Shown here: piece by piece, positions 1 through 6,965 of the stretch
Layout of the letters: each line of letters starts with the position of its first letter
How positions within the stretch are numbered: position 1 is the first letter of the stretch
NCBI GenBank assembly: GCA_035943635.1
Contig: DASZBX010000008.1
Coordinates: 1 to 15,163 of the forward strand
Direction: 5' to 3'
Length of the DNA: 15,163 nt
From: DASZBX01 sp035943635
GTDB taxonomy: Bacteria > Actinomycetota > Actinomycetes > Streptomycetales > Catenulisporaceae
The notes under the pieces: model-generated
What the model saw: the letters and a program-made list of their open reading frames with translations, nothing else
What the model was told of the DNA's origin: nothing
Database searches by the model: none
Program-made: the position numbers and the translations under genes

Positions 1-601
1 TACAACACTTCCGCTGCTATCCATAGCCAGCAGCGGCAGCGGCAGCGGCAGCCCGCGGTATCACATCGCCTTCAGCCCGCAAACCGCCAGCCGTAAATGC
101 CAAGCCGCCGAAGCAGCGCACTCGCGCGCGTACTTGTCCAGGGCGGCCGATGCTCGCCGTATCAGCAGTATGGTTCGCACGACTGCTGCGGCAGTTGAAG
201 GGGTCCGCGCGACTCTCGCGCAAAGCTGGGGCTGTGTCGGATCGGGATCCTCGGTGGCCCAGGCGGAACGAAGACAGCCACGCCGGACAGGTCCTGTCAA
301 CTCCCGCACCCAACCCACAACCACCGCGAGCAGAAAGCCCAAAGCACGCAGCCCGGGAGTTGATAGGGCCTGTCCGGCGTGGCAGGCTCCGGGCCGACTG
401 GGGCACCGAGGAGCCCGATCCGACACACCCAAAAGGTAACCCACCACCCAAAAAGACTGATCCATGGGGATCCTTGGGGGTTCCTGGCCCGCCGGAGGCA
501 CAGCAGTAAACGCACCCTGACACGGCGGCGCAACCCATAGGCAACCAAGCACAGACCGACCCGCGCCACTCTCCCCACCGCAACCAACCTACAAAGCCGC
601 G
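1..601. other. Intergenic stretch without a confident gene
   Basis: No frame here gives a recognisable protein. Several open frames exist on both strands, but they cross the large inverted repeat, so the two strands give similar-looking peptides, and none has a convincing ribosome binding site. The first 60 bases carry a short CAGCGG hexamer run (about 31-52). Positions 234-426 hold a long inverted repeat, listed separately. Base composition looks less G/C-extreme than in the genes to the right, which fits non-coding or decayed sequence. The minus-strand kinase gene that ends at 602 reads towards this region, so its transcript would run into the inverted repeat. Confidence 0.6.
234..426. repeat. 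Large imperfect inverted repeat (two 73-bp arms, 47-bp centre)
   Basis: Positions 234-306 and 354-426 are reverse complements at 63 of 73 positions, with no gaps. Both outer ends begin GTGTCGGATCGGG and both inner ends finish TCAACTCCCG. The mismatches cluster in the middle of the arms (around 247-279). The centre is 307-353. This is far longer and more exact than expected by chance even at high GC. It could be a MITE-like or REP/BIME-like element, or a folded RNA that ends transcription from the minus-strand kinase gene. No transposase or obvious target-site duplication is visible. Confidence 0.8.
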
Positions 602-1147
602 TCAAACCCCTGCTTCACCAGCAAATCGCTCCAAGATCTCCTGAACAGTCTCATCCACAGTCTGACCGGAAGTGTCCAGCCACAACCCGATCCGAGGCGT
701 CTGCCGCCGCAGATACGCATCCAGATCAGCAATCGACTCGTCCCCCGGCTTGTACGCCACTTTCCCGCGAGTAGCGCGCCTAGCCTCATCACGCTCCCGA
801 ACAATATCCGGGTCGGGCGCAAGCACCACTACATACAGAGGCCGGGCGCGAATTGTCGCGACCATGTTGGTCAGATATCCGCCGAGCACGATGTCCTGCA
901 GGACCACCGCAAAACCGGCATCCGCATAGCCATCGGCAACAGTCGCGGCGAGCGCATACCGCAGCTGCAACTGCCGAAGCGCCTCGGGCGGTGGCTCGGC
1001 CGGGCCCATGTCGACTCGGCCGTTGACCACCATTCGCCGGAACAAGTCACCACGCAGGTGCACAGACAACTCCAGCCGTTCCGCCAAAGCCTGTGCGACG
1101 GTGGATTTTCCTGACGCCTGGATGCCGGTCACGAGAATGACAGTCAT
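602..1147 (-). CDS. P-loop kinase / phosphotransferase-like protein (AAA-type NTP-binding)
   Basis: A 181-residue protein with an N-terminal Walker A motif, GIQASGKST at residues 8-16, directly after a hydrophobic strand (VILVT). This is the layout of small nucleotide and antibiotic kinases such as chloramphenicol phosphotransferase-like and shikimate kinase-like proteins. D34 in LRGDLFRRM may take part in substrate or Mg binding. A conserved-looking C-terminal stretch, LWLDTSGQT (155-163), is typical of actinobacterial relatives annotated as AAA family ATPase or phosphotransferase. The ATG at 1147 is preceded by GGAAGG about 8 nt upstream, which supports this start. It lies 57 nt downstream of the GNAT gene on the same strand, so the two are probably co-transcribed. 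The fold and NTP binding are well supported. The acceptor substrate is unknown, and resistance by phosphorylation is only a possibility. Confidence 0.85.
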   Translation of the reverse strand: MTVILVTGIQASGKSTVAQALAERLELSVHLRGDLFRRMVVNGRVDMGPAEPPPEALRQLQLRYALAATVADGYADAGFAVVLQDIVLGGYLTNMVATIRARPLYVVVLAPDPDIVRERDEARRATRGKVAYKPGDESIADLDAYLRRQTPRIGLWLDTSGQTVDETVQEILERFAGEAGV

Positions 1148-1204
1148 GCCTTGGCCTTCCGCGTCATCGGAACTCTTCGCGCCATGGGAACTCGGCGAGT
1201 GCAG

Positions 1205-1741
1205 TTACTCACGCGCGTCAGCAATAGCGGTGCCGCCAGCGCCAGCACCAGCACCATCGTCTTCGCCATCGCCATCGCCATCGCCGCCCGACCCGAAAGG
1301 CAGGTCGTGACGGAAGACAATCATGGGCCCATGGCCCGGACCGTAATATTCATCAACTGTTTGCACATCGAACCCCAGGCTCGCATGGAACGCGATCGAG
1401 CCCCGGTTGGTAACCGACGTGATCGCCTTCAATCGAGTCGCGCCCTCGGCTTGGGCTGCTTCGGCGAAAGCCTCATACAGCCGGCGGCCGAGCCCCTCGC
1501 CACGGGCATCGTCCCGGGTCGCGATCAGGTGGACGTACCCAATACCGCGTGGGGTGACGAACCCGAACAGGTATCCCCGAATTCCCTCTACATCGCGTGC
1601 GACCAGGCAAGTCGAGCCGAATTCCTGCACCATCGCGAGCAAATGCAGCTTGCGTAGGTCGCGATCGTCCCAGTAACGCGGGTGGTCGGCGAGCACCTGA
1701 TGGAAGTCTGCCAGGGCAGCCGGGGAGATCTGCGCATCCAT
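1205..1741 (-). CDS. GNAT family N-acetyltransferase with acidic low-complexity tail
   Basis: A 178-residue protein counted from the ATG at 1741. The GNAT acetyl-CoA loop RDDARGEGLGRR is at residues 76-87. It is preceded by the strand YVHLIAT and followed by the helix LYEAFAEAAQAEGATRL. SVTNRGSIAFHASLGF (109-124) is the usual C-terminal GNAT motif. The family fold ends near residue 148. Residues 149-178 are an extra Gly/Asp/Ala-rich tail encoded by repeated CCATCG and CCAGCA hexamers (about 1229-1296 on the plus strand). An upstream start would add 38 residues from degenerate repeat DNA, so the internal ATG is preferred, although no clear Shine-Dalgarno precedes it. It is first in a two-gene unit with the kinase. 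The transferase role is secure; the acceptor substrate is not known. Confidence 0.88.
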   Translation of the reverse strand: MDAQISPAALADFHQVLADHPRYWDDRDLRKLHLLAMVQEFGSTCLVARDVEGIRGYLFGFVTPRGIGYVHLIATRDDARGEGLGRRLYEAFAEAAQAEGATRLKAITSVTNRGSIAFHASLGFDVQTVDEYYGPGHGPMIVFRHDLPFGSGGDGDGDGEDDGAGAGAGGTAIADARE

Positions 1742-1788
1742 AGGAGGATCATGGCAGAGCGCATGGCGGCTATCACGCATCACCTGCC

Positions 1789-1850
1789 ACGCATCGCGTA
1801 TTGCGTACCGCGGACTGCATACCTCGCACCGCGTACCGCGTACCGCAAAT
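1789..1850. repeat. Degenerate heptamer repeat upstream of the GNAT gene
   Basis: GCGTACCGCG occurs at 1803-1812 and 1831-1840, overlapping a near-copy at 1838-1847, with looser variants (GCGTATTGC, GCATACC, GCACCGCG) between. The block lies just upstream of the GNAT start. It reads open in some frames only because the repeat lacks stops. It may be a decayed tandem repeat or an array of regulator half-sites. Confidence 0.6.
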
Positions 1851-1864
1851 CGCACATCACTTAC

Positions 1865-1930
1865 CGCCAGTCACATAACCAAATGTCACATGACACCCAG
1901 TCGAGTGAACCGATAGTCGAGTGACTGGCG
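1865..1930. promoter_or_regulatory. Nested palindromes in the GNAT-mraY divergent gap
   Basis: CGCCAGTCAC (1865-1874) and GTGACTGGCG (1921-1930) are perfect inverted 10-mers. Between them lie a TGTCA-ca-TGACA palindrome (1884-1895) and the first of two direct copies of TCGAGTGA (1901-1908; second at 1917-1924). The block sits between two divergently transcribed genes and could be an operator region. The role is inferred. Confidence 0.35.
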
Positions 1931-2186
1931 TCCAACTGGGGAGCGACGACTGAGGAAGAGACGCGACACCCGCCAGCGCCTCTCCCCCAGCCAACCCGCC
2001 GATCCACCACCCTGTCCACGGATTGTCGTCAGGCCACATGTTGATGTCGAAACGGCGCTCGTGCCGATCCCGCCCGGACATATAAGGTCCTGGTGTGTCA
2101 GCATGGCTCCCGCTAGTTCGGGTCAGCCGGTTCGTTCCTGATCCCGCCCGCCCGCCCAGGCCGATGGAAGAAAGGCGCCCTCTACT

Positions 2187-3254
2187 TTGAGAGCCGTCGT
2201 CTACGCCACCGCGTTCGCTCTCGTGTTCGCTCTCTGCGGCACGCCGATGGCTATCAGGGTTCTCACCCGACATGGATTCGGGCAGCCGATCCGCGCCGAC
2301 GGCCCGGCCACCCACCAGGCCAAGCGCGGCACGCCGACCATGGGCGGCGTGGTGATCGTGCTGTCCACGCTGCTGGCCTACGGGCTGACCAAGCTGGTCA
2401 CCTGGCAGTCGCCGTCCGTCTCCGCGCTGCTGGTGCTGTTCCTGATGGCGGGCCTCGGCCTGGTCGGCTTCCTGGACGACTTCATCAAGATCTTCCGGCG
2501 CAACCCGGTCGGGCTCAGGCCCCGGTTCAAGATGATCGGGCAGTGGTCGGTCGGGATCGCGTTCGCGATCATGGCGATCCACTTCCCGAACGACCGCGGC
2601 TACCTGCCCGCGTCCACACACCTGTCGTTCGTGCGGGACACGCCGCTGGTGCTCGGGCCGGTGTTCTTCGTCATCTGGGCCGGGATCGTGATCGCGGGCG
2701 CCTCCAACGGCGTCAACCTGACCGACGGGCTGGACGGGCTGGCCACCGGGTCGTGCGTGATGGTGTTCGCGTCGTACGTGCTGATCGGGGTGTGGCAGTT
2801 CGGTGAGGACTGCCAGAACTTCAGCAGCCCGCCGACCGGCTGCTACCAGGTGCGGGACCCGCTGGACCTGGCGATAGTGGCGGCGGCGGTGATGGGGTCG
2901 TGTTTCGGCTTCCTGTGGTGGAACACGTCCCCGGCGAAGATCTACATGGGCGACACCGGGTCGCTGGCCCTCGGCGGCGCGCTGGCCGGGCTGGCCATCC
3001 TGTCGCAGACGCAGCTGCTGCTCGGCCTGCTCGGCGGATTGTTCGTGATCGTGACCATGTCGGTGGTGCTCCAGGTCGGCTGGTTCAAGATGACCGGCGG
3101 TAAACGGCTCTTCAAGATGGCGCCGCTGCATCACCATTTCGAGCTGCAAGGCTGGCACGAGGTCACGGTGGTGGTCCGGTTCTGGATCATCTGCGGATTG
3201 TGCGTCGCGTTGGGGCTCGGGGTGTTCTACGCGGGCTGGCTGACGGTCAAGTAG
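2187..3254 (+). CDS. mraY: Phospho-N-acetylmuramoyl-pentapeptide-transferase (MraY-type)
   Basis: A 355-residue integral membrane enzyme that transfers phospho-MurNAc-pentapeptide from UDP to undecaprenyl phosphate, making lipid I on the inner face of the membrane. All hallmark motifs are present: KRGTPTMGG (46-54), the aspartate pair in LDDFIK (97-98), NLTDGLDGLA (177-186), MGDTGS (254-259) and MAPLHHHFEL (311-320). About ten hydrophobic segments match the family, and the length is normal. The start is a TTG at 2187 with GGAAGAAAGG upstream. The next in-frame ATG (2247) would delete the first membrane segment. No catalytic residue seems lost. Unusually, none of the dcw-cluster partners (murE, murF, murD, ftsW, murG) is adjacent, so it may be a second copy or a relocated gene. 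A role in resistance to MraY-targeting nucleoside antibiotics is a hypothesis only. Confidence 0.95.
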   Translation: MRAVVYATAFALVFALCGTPMAIRVLTRHGFGQPIRADGPATHQAKRGTPTMGGVVIVLSTLLAYGLTKLVTWQSPSVSALLVLFLMAGLGLVGFLDDFIKIFRRNPVGLRPRFKMIGQWSVGIAFAIMAIHFPNDRGYLPASTHLSFVRDTPLVLGPVFFVIWAGIVIAGASNGVNLTDGLDGLATGSCVMVFASYVLIGVWQFGEDCQNFSSPPTGCYQVRDPLDLAIVAAAVMGSCFGFLWWNTSPAKIYMGDTGSLALGGALAGLAILSQTQLLLGLLGGLFVIVTMSVVLQVGWFKMTGGKRLFKMAPLHHHFELQGWHEVTVVVRFWIICGLCVALGLGVFYAGWLTVK

Positions 3255-3341
3255 TCAGCCGCCGAGTAGTCGGCCGAGTAGCGGGCCTCAGATTCGCTTC
3301 CTACGCCCTCGGAACGGCGCACCTGGCATGATTCGGCGTAC

Positions 3342-3365
3342 CCCGGGCGGCGCGAGCGGCCCGGG
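3342..3365. terminator. GC-rich hairpin between mraY and the DUF6065-like gene
   Basis: CCCGGGC (3342-3348) and GCCCGGG (3359-3365) form a perfect 7-bp stem with a 10-nt loop, 88 nt after the mraY stop. No T-run follows, which is common for actinobacterial terminators. It could instead be an operator or a chance hairpin in GC-rich DNA. Confidence 0.35.
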
Positions 3366-3398
3366 CCGTACCCGTCCACGGAGTCTAGGAGCCGACGA

Positions 3399-4259
3399 AT
3401 GGTCGCCGCCGAACCCCCACCGCAACCGCCGCCACCGCTACCGGATGACGAACTGACCCTGACCGCCTACCGGGTGTCCGCGGACCCGCCGATCCAGCTG
3501 GTCCCGGCGCAGCGCAACCGGGACTGGATCGACGCGACCACGCAGCGGTTCGCCAGCCGGTGCCTGCCGCTGCTGATCGCGAACCAGTCCGGCTGGTGGC
3601 TGCTGAACAGCCACGACTTCACGGTCAGCTGGGACGGCACCCGGCGGTCGGAGGGGCTGACGGTGCGCTACTTCAGTGGCGGCGAACCGTATCCGGCGCT
3701 GAGCCACTTCGGGCACGGCGTGCTGACGTTCACGCTGCCGTTCCTGTTCCGTACCCCGCCGGGCTGGAATCTGCTGGCCCGCGGCCCGGCGAACCAGCCG
3801 AAGGACGGGGTCGCACCGTTGGAGGGCGTGGTGGAGACGGACTGGTCCACGGCGGCGTTCACGATGAACTGGCAGATCACCAGGCCGGGCATGGAGATCG
3901 CGTTCGCGAAGGGCGAGCCGATATGCATGATCGTGCCGCAGCGACGCGGGGAGCTGGAGGGTGTGCAGCCGGCGATCCGGCCGGTGGAGGAGATGGCCGA
4001 CGCCGACAAGTACCAGGCGTGGCGGGACAGCCGGGCCGAGTTCCTGCGCGAACTGCCCGATCCGCAGTCCCCGGCGGCCAAGGCGGGATGGCAGCGGGAC
4101 TACATGCTGGGGCGGGACGTCGACGGCGAGTATGTGCAGGAGCACCAACGGAAACTGCGCCTCCGAGAGTTCGAGGGCGAGGCATCCTTGGAGCAGGCGC
4201 CTGGGGAAATCACCAGTGACCCGGACGGGACGGATCCGGCGCTGAAGTTCTGGGCCTGA
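3399..4259 (+). CDS. DUF6065-like protein of unknown function
   Basis: A 286-residue soluble protein with no signal peptide or membrane segment. After a proline-rich N-terminus (residues 5-15) comes a conserved-looking core with many Trp and Pro: RDWIDATTQRFASRCLPL, LIANQSGWWLLN, FLFRTPPGWNLLARGPANQPKDGVAPLEG and VETDWSTAAFTMNWQITRPG. From memory this pattern matches the DUF6065 family, whose biochemical function I do not know. The C-terminal third is charged and helical (EEMADADKYQAWRDSRAEFL). The ATG at 3399 has AGGAG at 3387-3391, a good site. It lies 144 nt after mraY on the same strand, with a hairpin between, so co-transcription is uncertain. Being a real gene is very likely; the family name is moderately sure. 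Confidence 0.85.
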   Translation: MVAAEPPPQPPPPLPDDELTLTAYRVSADPPIQLVPAQRNRDWIDATTQRFASRCLPLLIANQSGWWLLNSHDFTVSWDGTRRSEGLTVRYFSGGEPYPALSHFGHGVLTFTLPFLFRTPPGWNLLARGPANQPKDGVAPLEGVVETDWSTAAFTMNWQITRPGMEIAFAKGEPICMIVPQRRGELEGVQPAIRPVEEMADADKYQAWRDSRAEFLRELPDPQSPAAKAGWQRDYMLGRDVDGEYVQEHQRKLRLREFEGEASLEQAPGEITSDPDGTDPALKFWA

Positions 4260-4388
4260 GGCCCGGAAAGTCTTCGCCGGGACGGGACACGAGATCTCCG
4301 GGGACTGACGCCGCGGCCGCCGGACGCCGCTACAGTGGGAGTCCGAACGGAAGCTCGCCGTCGCCGACCAGATCGGAGCCTGCGGTAC

Positions 4389-4838
4389 ATGAACCGCCAC
4401 TTCACCGCCACCGGAGTCGTCCTGCACAATGGCAGTACCCTGCTGATCGAGCACTCGAAGCTCAATCTGTGGCTGCCGCCCGGCGGCCATCTGGAGCCGA
4501 ACGAGGATCCGGTGCAGGCCGTGCTGCGCGAAGTGGCCGAGACGACCGGTCTGGAGTGCGCGCTGCTGGCCGAGAGCCGGTTCGCGCACGAGGCGGTGCA
4601 GGAGGTGCCGATCCCGTTCACGATCGTGTTGGAGGACGTGCCCGAGGAGGGCGACGCGGCGCAGCACATCGACTTCGTGTACGTGCTGCGGCCGCTGTCG
4701 GACCCGGAGGCGGTCGCGCCGCGGTCGGCCGAGGTGACCGGGTGGCGCTGGGTGCCGATCGGCCGGGTGGCCGATCTGCCGACCGCGCCGGAGATCCCCG
4801 CCCTGGTCCGCGCGGCCGCGGACTACGCCGGGGAGTAG
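4389..4838 (+). CDS. Nudix hydrolase with an altered Nudix box
   Basis: A 149-residue Nudix-fold protein. Members hydrolyse nucleoside diphosphates linked to another group, using divalent metal held by Nudix-box glutamates. The box runs from G33 to L55 and fits G-x5-E-x7-RE-U-x-E-E-x-G-U except that the second Glu of the EE pair is Thr (T52): RE at 47-48, then VAETTGL. The codon is ACG, two changes away from GAG, so a single sequencing error is unlikely. LWLPPGGHLEPNED is the usual lead-in. The ATG at 4389 has GGAG about 10 nt upstream. An upstream in-frame ATG would add 18 Arg-rich residues without family support. Fold certain; activity may be reduced or specialised because a metal ligand is changed. 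The substrate is unknown. Confidence 0.9.
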   Translation: MNRHFTATGVVLHNGSTLLIEHSKLNLWLPPGGHLEPNEDPVQAVLREVAETTGLECALLAESRFAHEAVQEVPIPFTIVLEDVPEEGDAAQHIDFVYVLRPLSDPEAVAPRSAEVTGWRWVPIGRVADLPTAPEIPALVRAAADYAGE

Positions 4839-4896
4839 CGCCGACGCCGGGCGGCGAACTCCCGCGGCCCACAGGCGGCGCGGCGAGCAGGCCGGA

Positions 4897-4902
4897 TAAA
4901 GT
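4897..4902 (+). promoter_or_regulatory. Possible -10 element for a leaderless aldo/keto reductase transcript
   Basis: TAAAGT ends 6 nt before the ATG at 4909, the spacing seen for leaderless actinobacterial transcripts that start at or next to the ATG. No Shine-Dalgarno is visible at this gene, which agrees. No clear -35 is seen. Confidence 0.35.
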
Positions 4903-4908
4903 CCGAGT

Positions 4909-5862
4909 ATGCGCTATCAGACTCTCGGAAACAGCGGCCTGCAGGTCTCGGTGCTCGGGCTCGGCTGCAACAACTTCGGCGGGCGCCTGGACGCCGCCGC
5001 CACCCGCGGCGTGGTGGACGCGGCGATCGAGGCCGGGATCACCCTGCTCGACACGGCCGACATGTACGGCGGGGGCGGCCCGTCCGAGGAGTTCCTCGGC
5101 CGGGCCCTGGCCGGCCGGCGCCAGAAGGTGGTGCTGGCCACGAAGTTCGGGCACCAGAGCTTCGACATGGGCCTGGGCCCGGCGGCCGGGGCGAAGGGCG
5201 GGCGCGGGTACATCCGGCGGGCCGTGGAGGGTTCGCTGCGGCGGCTGCAGACGGACTACATCGACCTGTACCAGTTGCACACCCCGGATCCGGCCACCCC
5301 GATCGCGGAGACCCTCGCGGCGCTGTCCGAGCTGGTCGCCGAGGGCAAGGTGCGCTACATCGGCCACTCGAACCTGACCGGCTGGCAGATCGCCGAGGCC
5401 GCGCACGTCGCCCGGGAGATCGGCGCGGTGCCGTTCGTCTCGGCCCAGAACCACTGGTCGCTGCTGGACCGGGAGGCGGAGCAGGAGGTCGTTCCGGCCG
5501 CGCTGCACTACGGGGTCGGCGTGTTGCCGTACTTCCCGCTGGCGAACGGGCTGCTGACCGGCAAGGTGCGCCGGGGCGGGGGCATCCCGGCCGATTCGCG
5601 CCTGGCCGGCCGGTCGCATCTGGTCACGGAGGACCGGTTGGACAAGGTCGAGCGGCTGGCGGCCTGGGGGGACAAGAACGGGCGCAGCCTGCTGGAGATC
5701 GGGATCGCCGGGCTGGCCGGGCAGCCGGGCTGCTCGTCGGTGATCGCCGGGGCGATGTCGGCCGAGCAGATCCGGGCGAACACGGCAGCGGCCGAGTGGC
5801 TCCCGACCGCGTCGGAGGTGGCGGAGATCGACGAGGCGTTGCGCGGGCCCGCGGCCGAGTAG
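4909..5862 (+). CDS. Aldo/keto reductase
   Basis: A 317-residue NADPH-dependent oxidoreductase of the aldo/keto reductase superfamily, a cytoplasmic (beta/alpha)8 barrel that reduces aldehydes and ketones. The catalytic tetrad is visible: D48 in LLDTADMYG, Y53, K79 in LATKFG, and H124 in LYQLHTPDP. The start MRYQTLGNSGLQVSVLGLGCNNFGG is the standard N-terminal beta-hairpin and first strand. QNHWSLLDRE is the usual later motif. The length is normal. It begins 70 nt after the Nudix gene on the same strand, and its own -10-like element suggests a separate promoter. Family assignment is firm; the physiological substrate cannot be told. Confidence 0.93.
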   Translation: MRYQTLGNSGLQVSVLGLGCNNFGGRLDAAATRGVVDAAIEAGITLLDTADMYGGGGPSEEFLGRALAGRRQKVVLATKFGHQSFDMGLGPAAGAKGGRGYIRRAVEGSLRRLQTDYIDLYQLHTPDPATPIAETLAALSELVAEGKVRYIGHSNLTGWQIAEAAHVAREIGAVPFVSAQNHWSLLDREAEQEVVPAALHYGVGVLPYFPLANGLLTGKVRRGGGIPADSRLAGRSHLVTEDRLDKVERLAAWGDKNGRSLLEIGIAGLAGQPGCSSVIAGAMSAEQIRANTAAAEWLPTASEVAEIDEALRGPAAE

Positions 5863-6026
5863 GGCGGCGGCAGCGTGGCCTTGGCGCTGCGTTGATGCGT
5901 TGATGCTTTCGGGGTACGGATCGGCCGCGGCGGCCGTGGGTTCGCCGCCGCCGGGCCGGGCGTGCCCCGAACGGCCGTCCCGATGGACTGGCCGGAGCAG
6001 GCCAGACGATCCGCGGTGGCCGGGCC

Positions 6027-6057
6027 TTGACTCTCACACCGTGTCAGGCTCTGCAAT
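6027..6057 (+). promoter_or_regulatory. MerR-type promoter with 19-bp spacer
   Basis: TTGACT (6027-6032) and TGCAAT (6052-6057) are separated by 19 bp rather than the usual 17. The spacer carries an imperfect dyad around CTCACACCGTGTCAGG. Long spacers with a central dyad are the hallmark of promoters that MerR-family proteins activate by untwisting DNA. It sits directly before the merR gene, so autoregulation is likely. Confidence 0.7.
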
Positions 6058-6066
6058 GGAGGCATC

Positions 6067-6888
6067 ATGTTAACCATCGGAGACTTCGCCAGACATGGCC
6101 AGGTGTCGGTCCGGATGCTGCGCCACTACGACGCCATCGGACTGCTCCGGCCCGCGCACGTCGACGCGTCCAGCAACTACCGCTACTACCAGGCGGCCCA
6201 GCTGTCCCGGCTCAACCGCATCATCGCGCTCAAGGAGTTGGGCTTCACCCTGAACCAGGTGGAGTCGCTCCTCGCCGAGGACGTGGACGTGGCGGAGTTG
6301 CGGGGCATGCTCCGGCTGCGCAGGGTGGAGTTGGCGGCCGCGATGGCCGATGCGGCCGCCCGGCTGGCCCAGGTCGAGGCGAGGCTCCGGATCATCGAGA
6401 GTGAGGGAACCATGCCCACCGACGACATCGTGGTCAAGACCCTGCCCGCCGTGCGGCTGGCCGAGCTGACCGCCATCGCCGAGGACTTCGAGCCGCAGTA
6501 CGTCGGCCCGGCCATCTCGCCGCTCTACCCCGCGTTGTGCGGGCGGCTGGCCGAGGCGGGCGTGCCGATCGTCGGGCCCGGGCTGGCGTACTACGAGGAC
6601 GGCCCGGAGAGCGGGTCGATCCGCGTGCACGCCGCGATGCCGGTCGGCCCGGACGCGGCCGGGGACGTCGGCGGGGGCGTCGCGATCGTCGACCTGCCGC
6701 AGGTGGAGCGGGCGGCGACGATCGTGCACCACGGGTCGATGGACAACGTGATGGCCACGGGCCAGACGCTCGCGCGGTGGGTCGAGGCGTCGGGGTTTCA
6801 GCCGGTCGGATACGTGCGCGAACTGTATCTGGACTGCCCGGAGGACAAGGACAAGTGGGTTACCGAGTTGCAGCAGCCTCTGAGCTGA
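6067..6888 (+). CDS. MerR family regulator with GyrI-like effector-binding domain
   Basis: A 273-residue one-component regulator of the BmrR type. Residues 1-70 are the MerR winged helix-turn-helix: MLTIGDFARHGQVSVRMLRHYD, then IGLLRP, then SNYRYY and KELGFTLNQVESLL. Residues 75-115 form the dimer coiled coil (RLRRVELAAAMADAAARLAQ). Residues 120-273 look like a GyrI-like small-molecule pocket. It ends with GYVRELYLDCPEDKDKWVTELQQPLS, a typical C-terminus of that domain. The ATG at 6067 has GGAGG at 6058-6062. Family members usually activate drug-efflux or detoxification genes when they bind hydrophobic cations. It lies just upstream of tetR and an MFS exporter, the likely targets besides itself. 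Fold sure; ligand unknown. Confidence 0.93.
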   Translation: MLTIGDFARHGQVSVRMLRHYDAIGLLRPAHVDASSNYRYYQAAQLSRLNRIIALKELGFTLNQVESLLAEDVDVAELRGMLRLRRVELAAAMADAAARLAQVEARLRIIESEGTMPTDDIVVKTLPAVRLAELTAIAEDFEPQYVGPAISPLYPALCGRLAEAGVPIVGPGLAYYEDGPESGSIRVHAAMPVGPDAAGDVGGGVAIVDLPQVERAATIVHHGSMDNVMATGQTLARWVEASGFQPVGYVRELYLDCPEDKDKWVTELQQPLS

Positions 6889-6906
6889 GCGCAGTTTCTG
6901 GAGGCC

Positions 6907-6925
6907 TGCGCAGTATCACTGCGCA
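6907..6925. promoter_or_regulatory. Perfect 8+3+8 palindrome, also present inside the MFS gene
   Basis: TGCGCAGT-atc-ACTGCGCA lies between merR and tetR. Its first 18 bases recur in reverse complement at 7877-7894 within the MFS coding region. Extra GCGCAGT half-sites are at 6889-6895 and 6921-6927. This suggests a regulator binding site, possibly for one of the two local regulators, but the protein is not known. Confidence 0.55.
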
Positions 6926-6943
6926 GTAAGGGCGGCTGGCTTT

Positions 6944-6965
6944 CTGTACCGTCCAGCCGGTACAG
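6944..6965. promoter_or_regulatory. Likely TetR operator overlapping the tetR promoter
   Basis: CTGTACCG (6944-6951) and CGGTACAG (6958-6965) are perfect inverted 8-mers with a 6-bp spacer. The right arm overlaps a -10-like TACAGT (6961-6966) placed 6 nt before the tetR ATG. This is the geometry expected for autorepression by a TetR dimer. Confidence 0.75.

Noticed and set aside
61..552. Minus-strand 163-codon frame across the inverted repeat
   Set aside because: Part of the peptide comes from the repeat arms, and the opposite strand gives a similar peptide. No binding site or family was recognised.
1205..1855. Longer GNAT with a start at 1855
   Set aside because: The extra 38 residues are encoded by the heptamer repeat DNA and are Arg/Cys-rich, unlike the family N-terminus.
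1857..3158. 433-codon minus-strand frame opposite mraY
   Set aside because: It has a His/Arg/Asp/Gln-rich composition typical of the antisense of a high-GC gene, and it overlaps a certain mraY.
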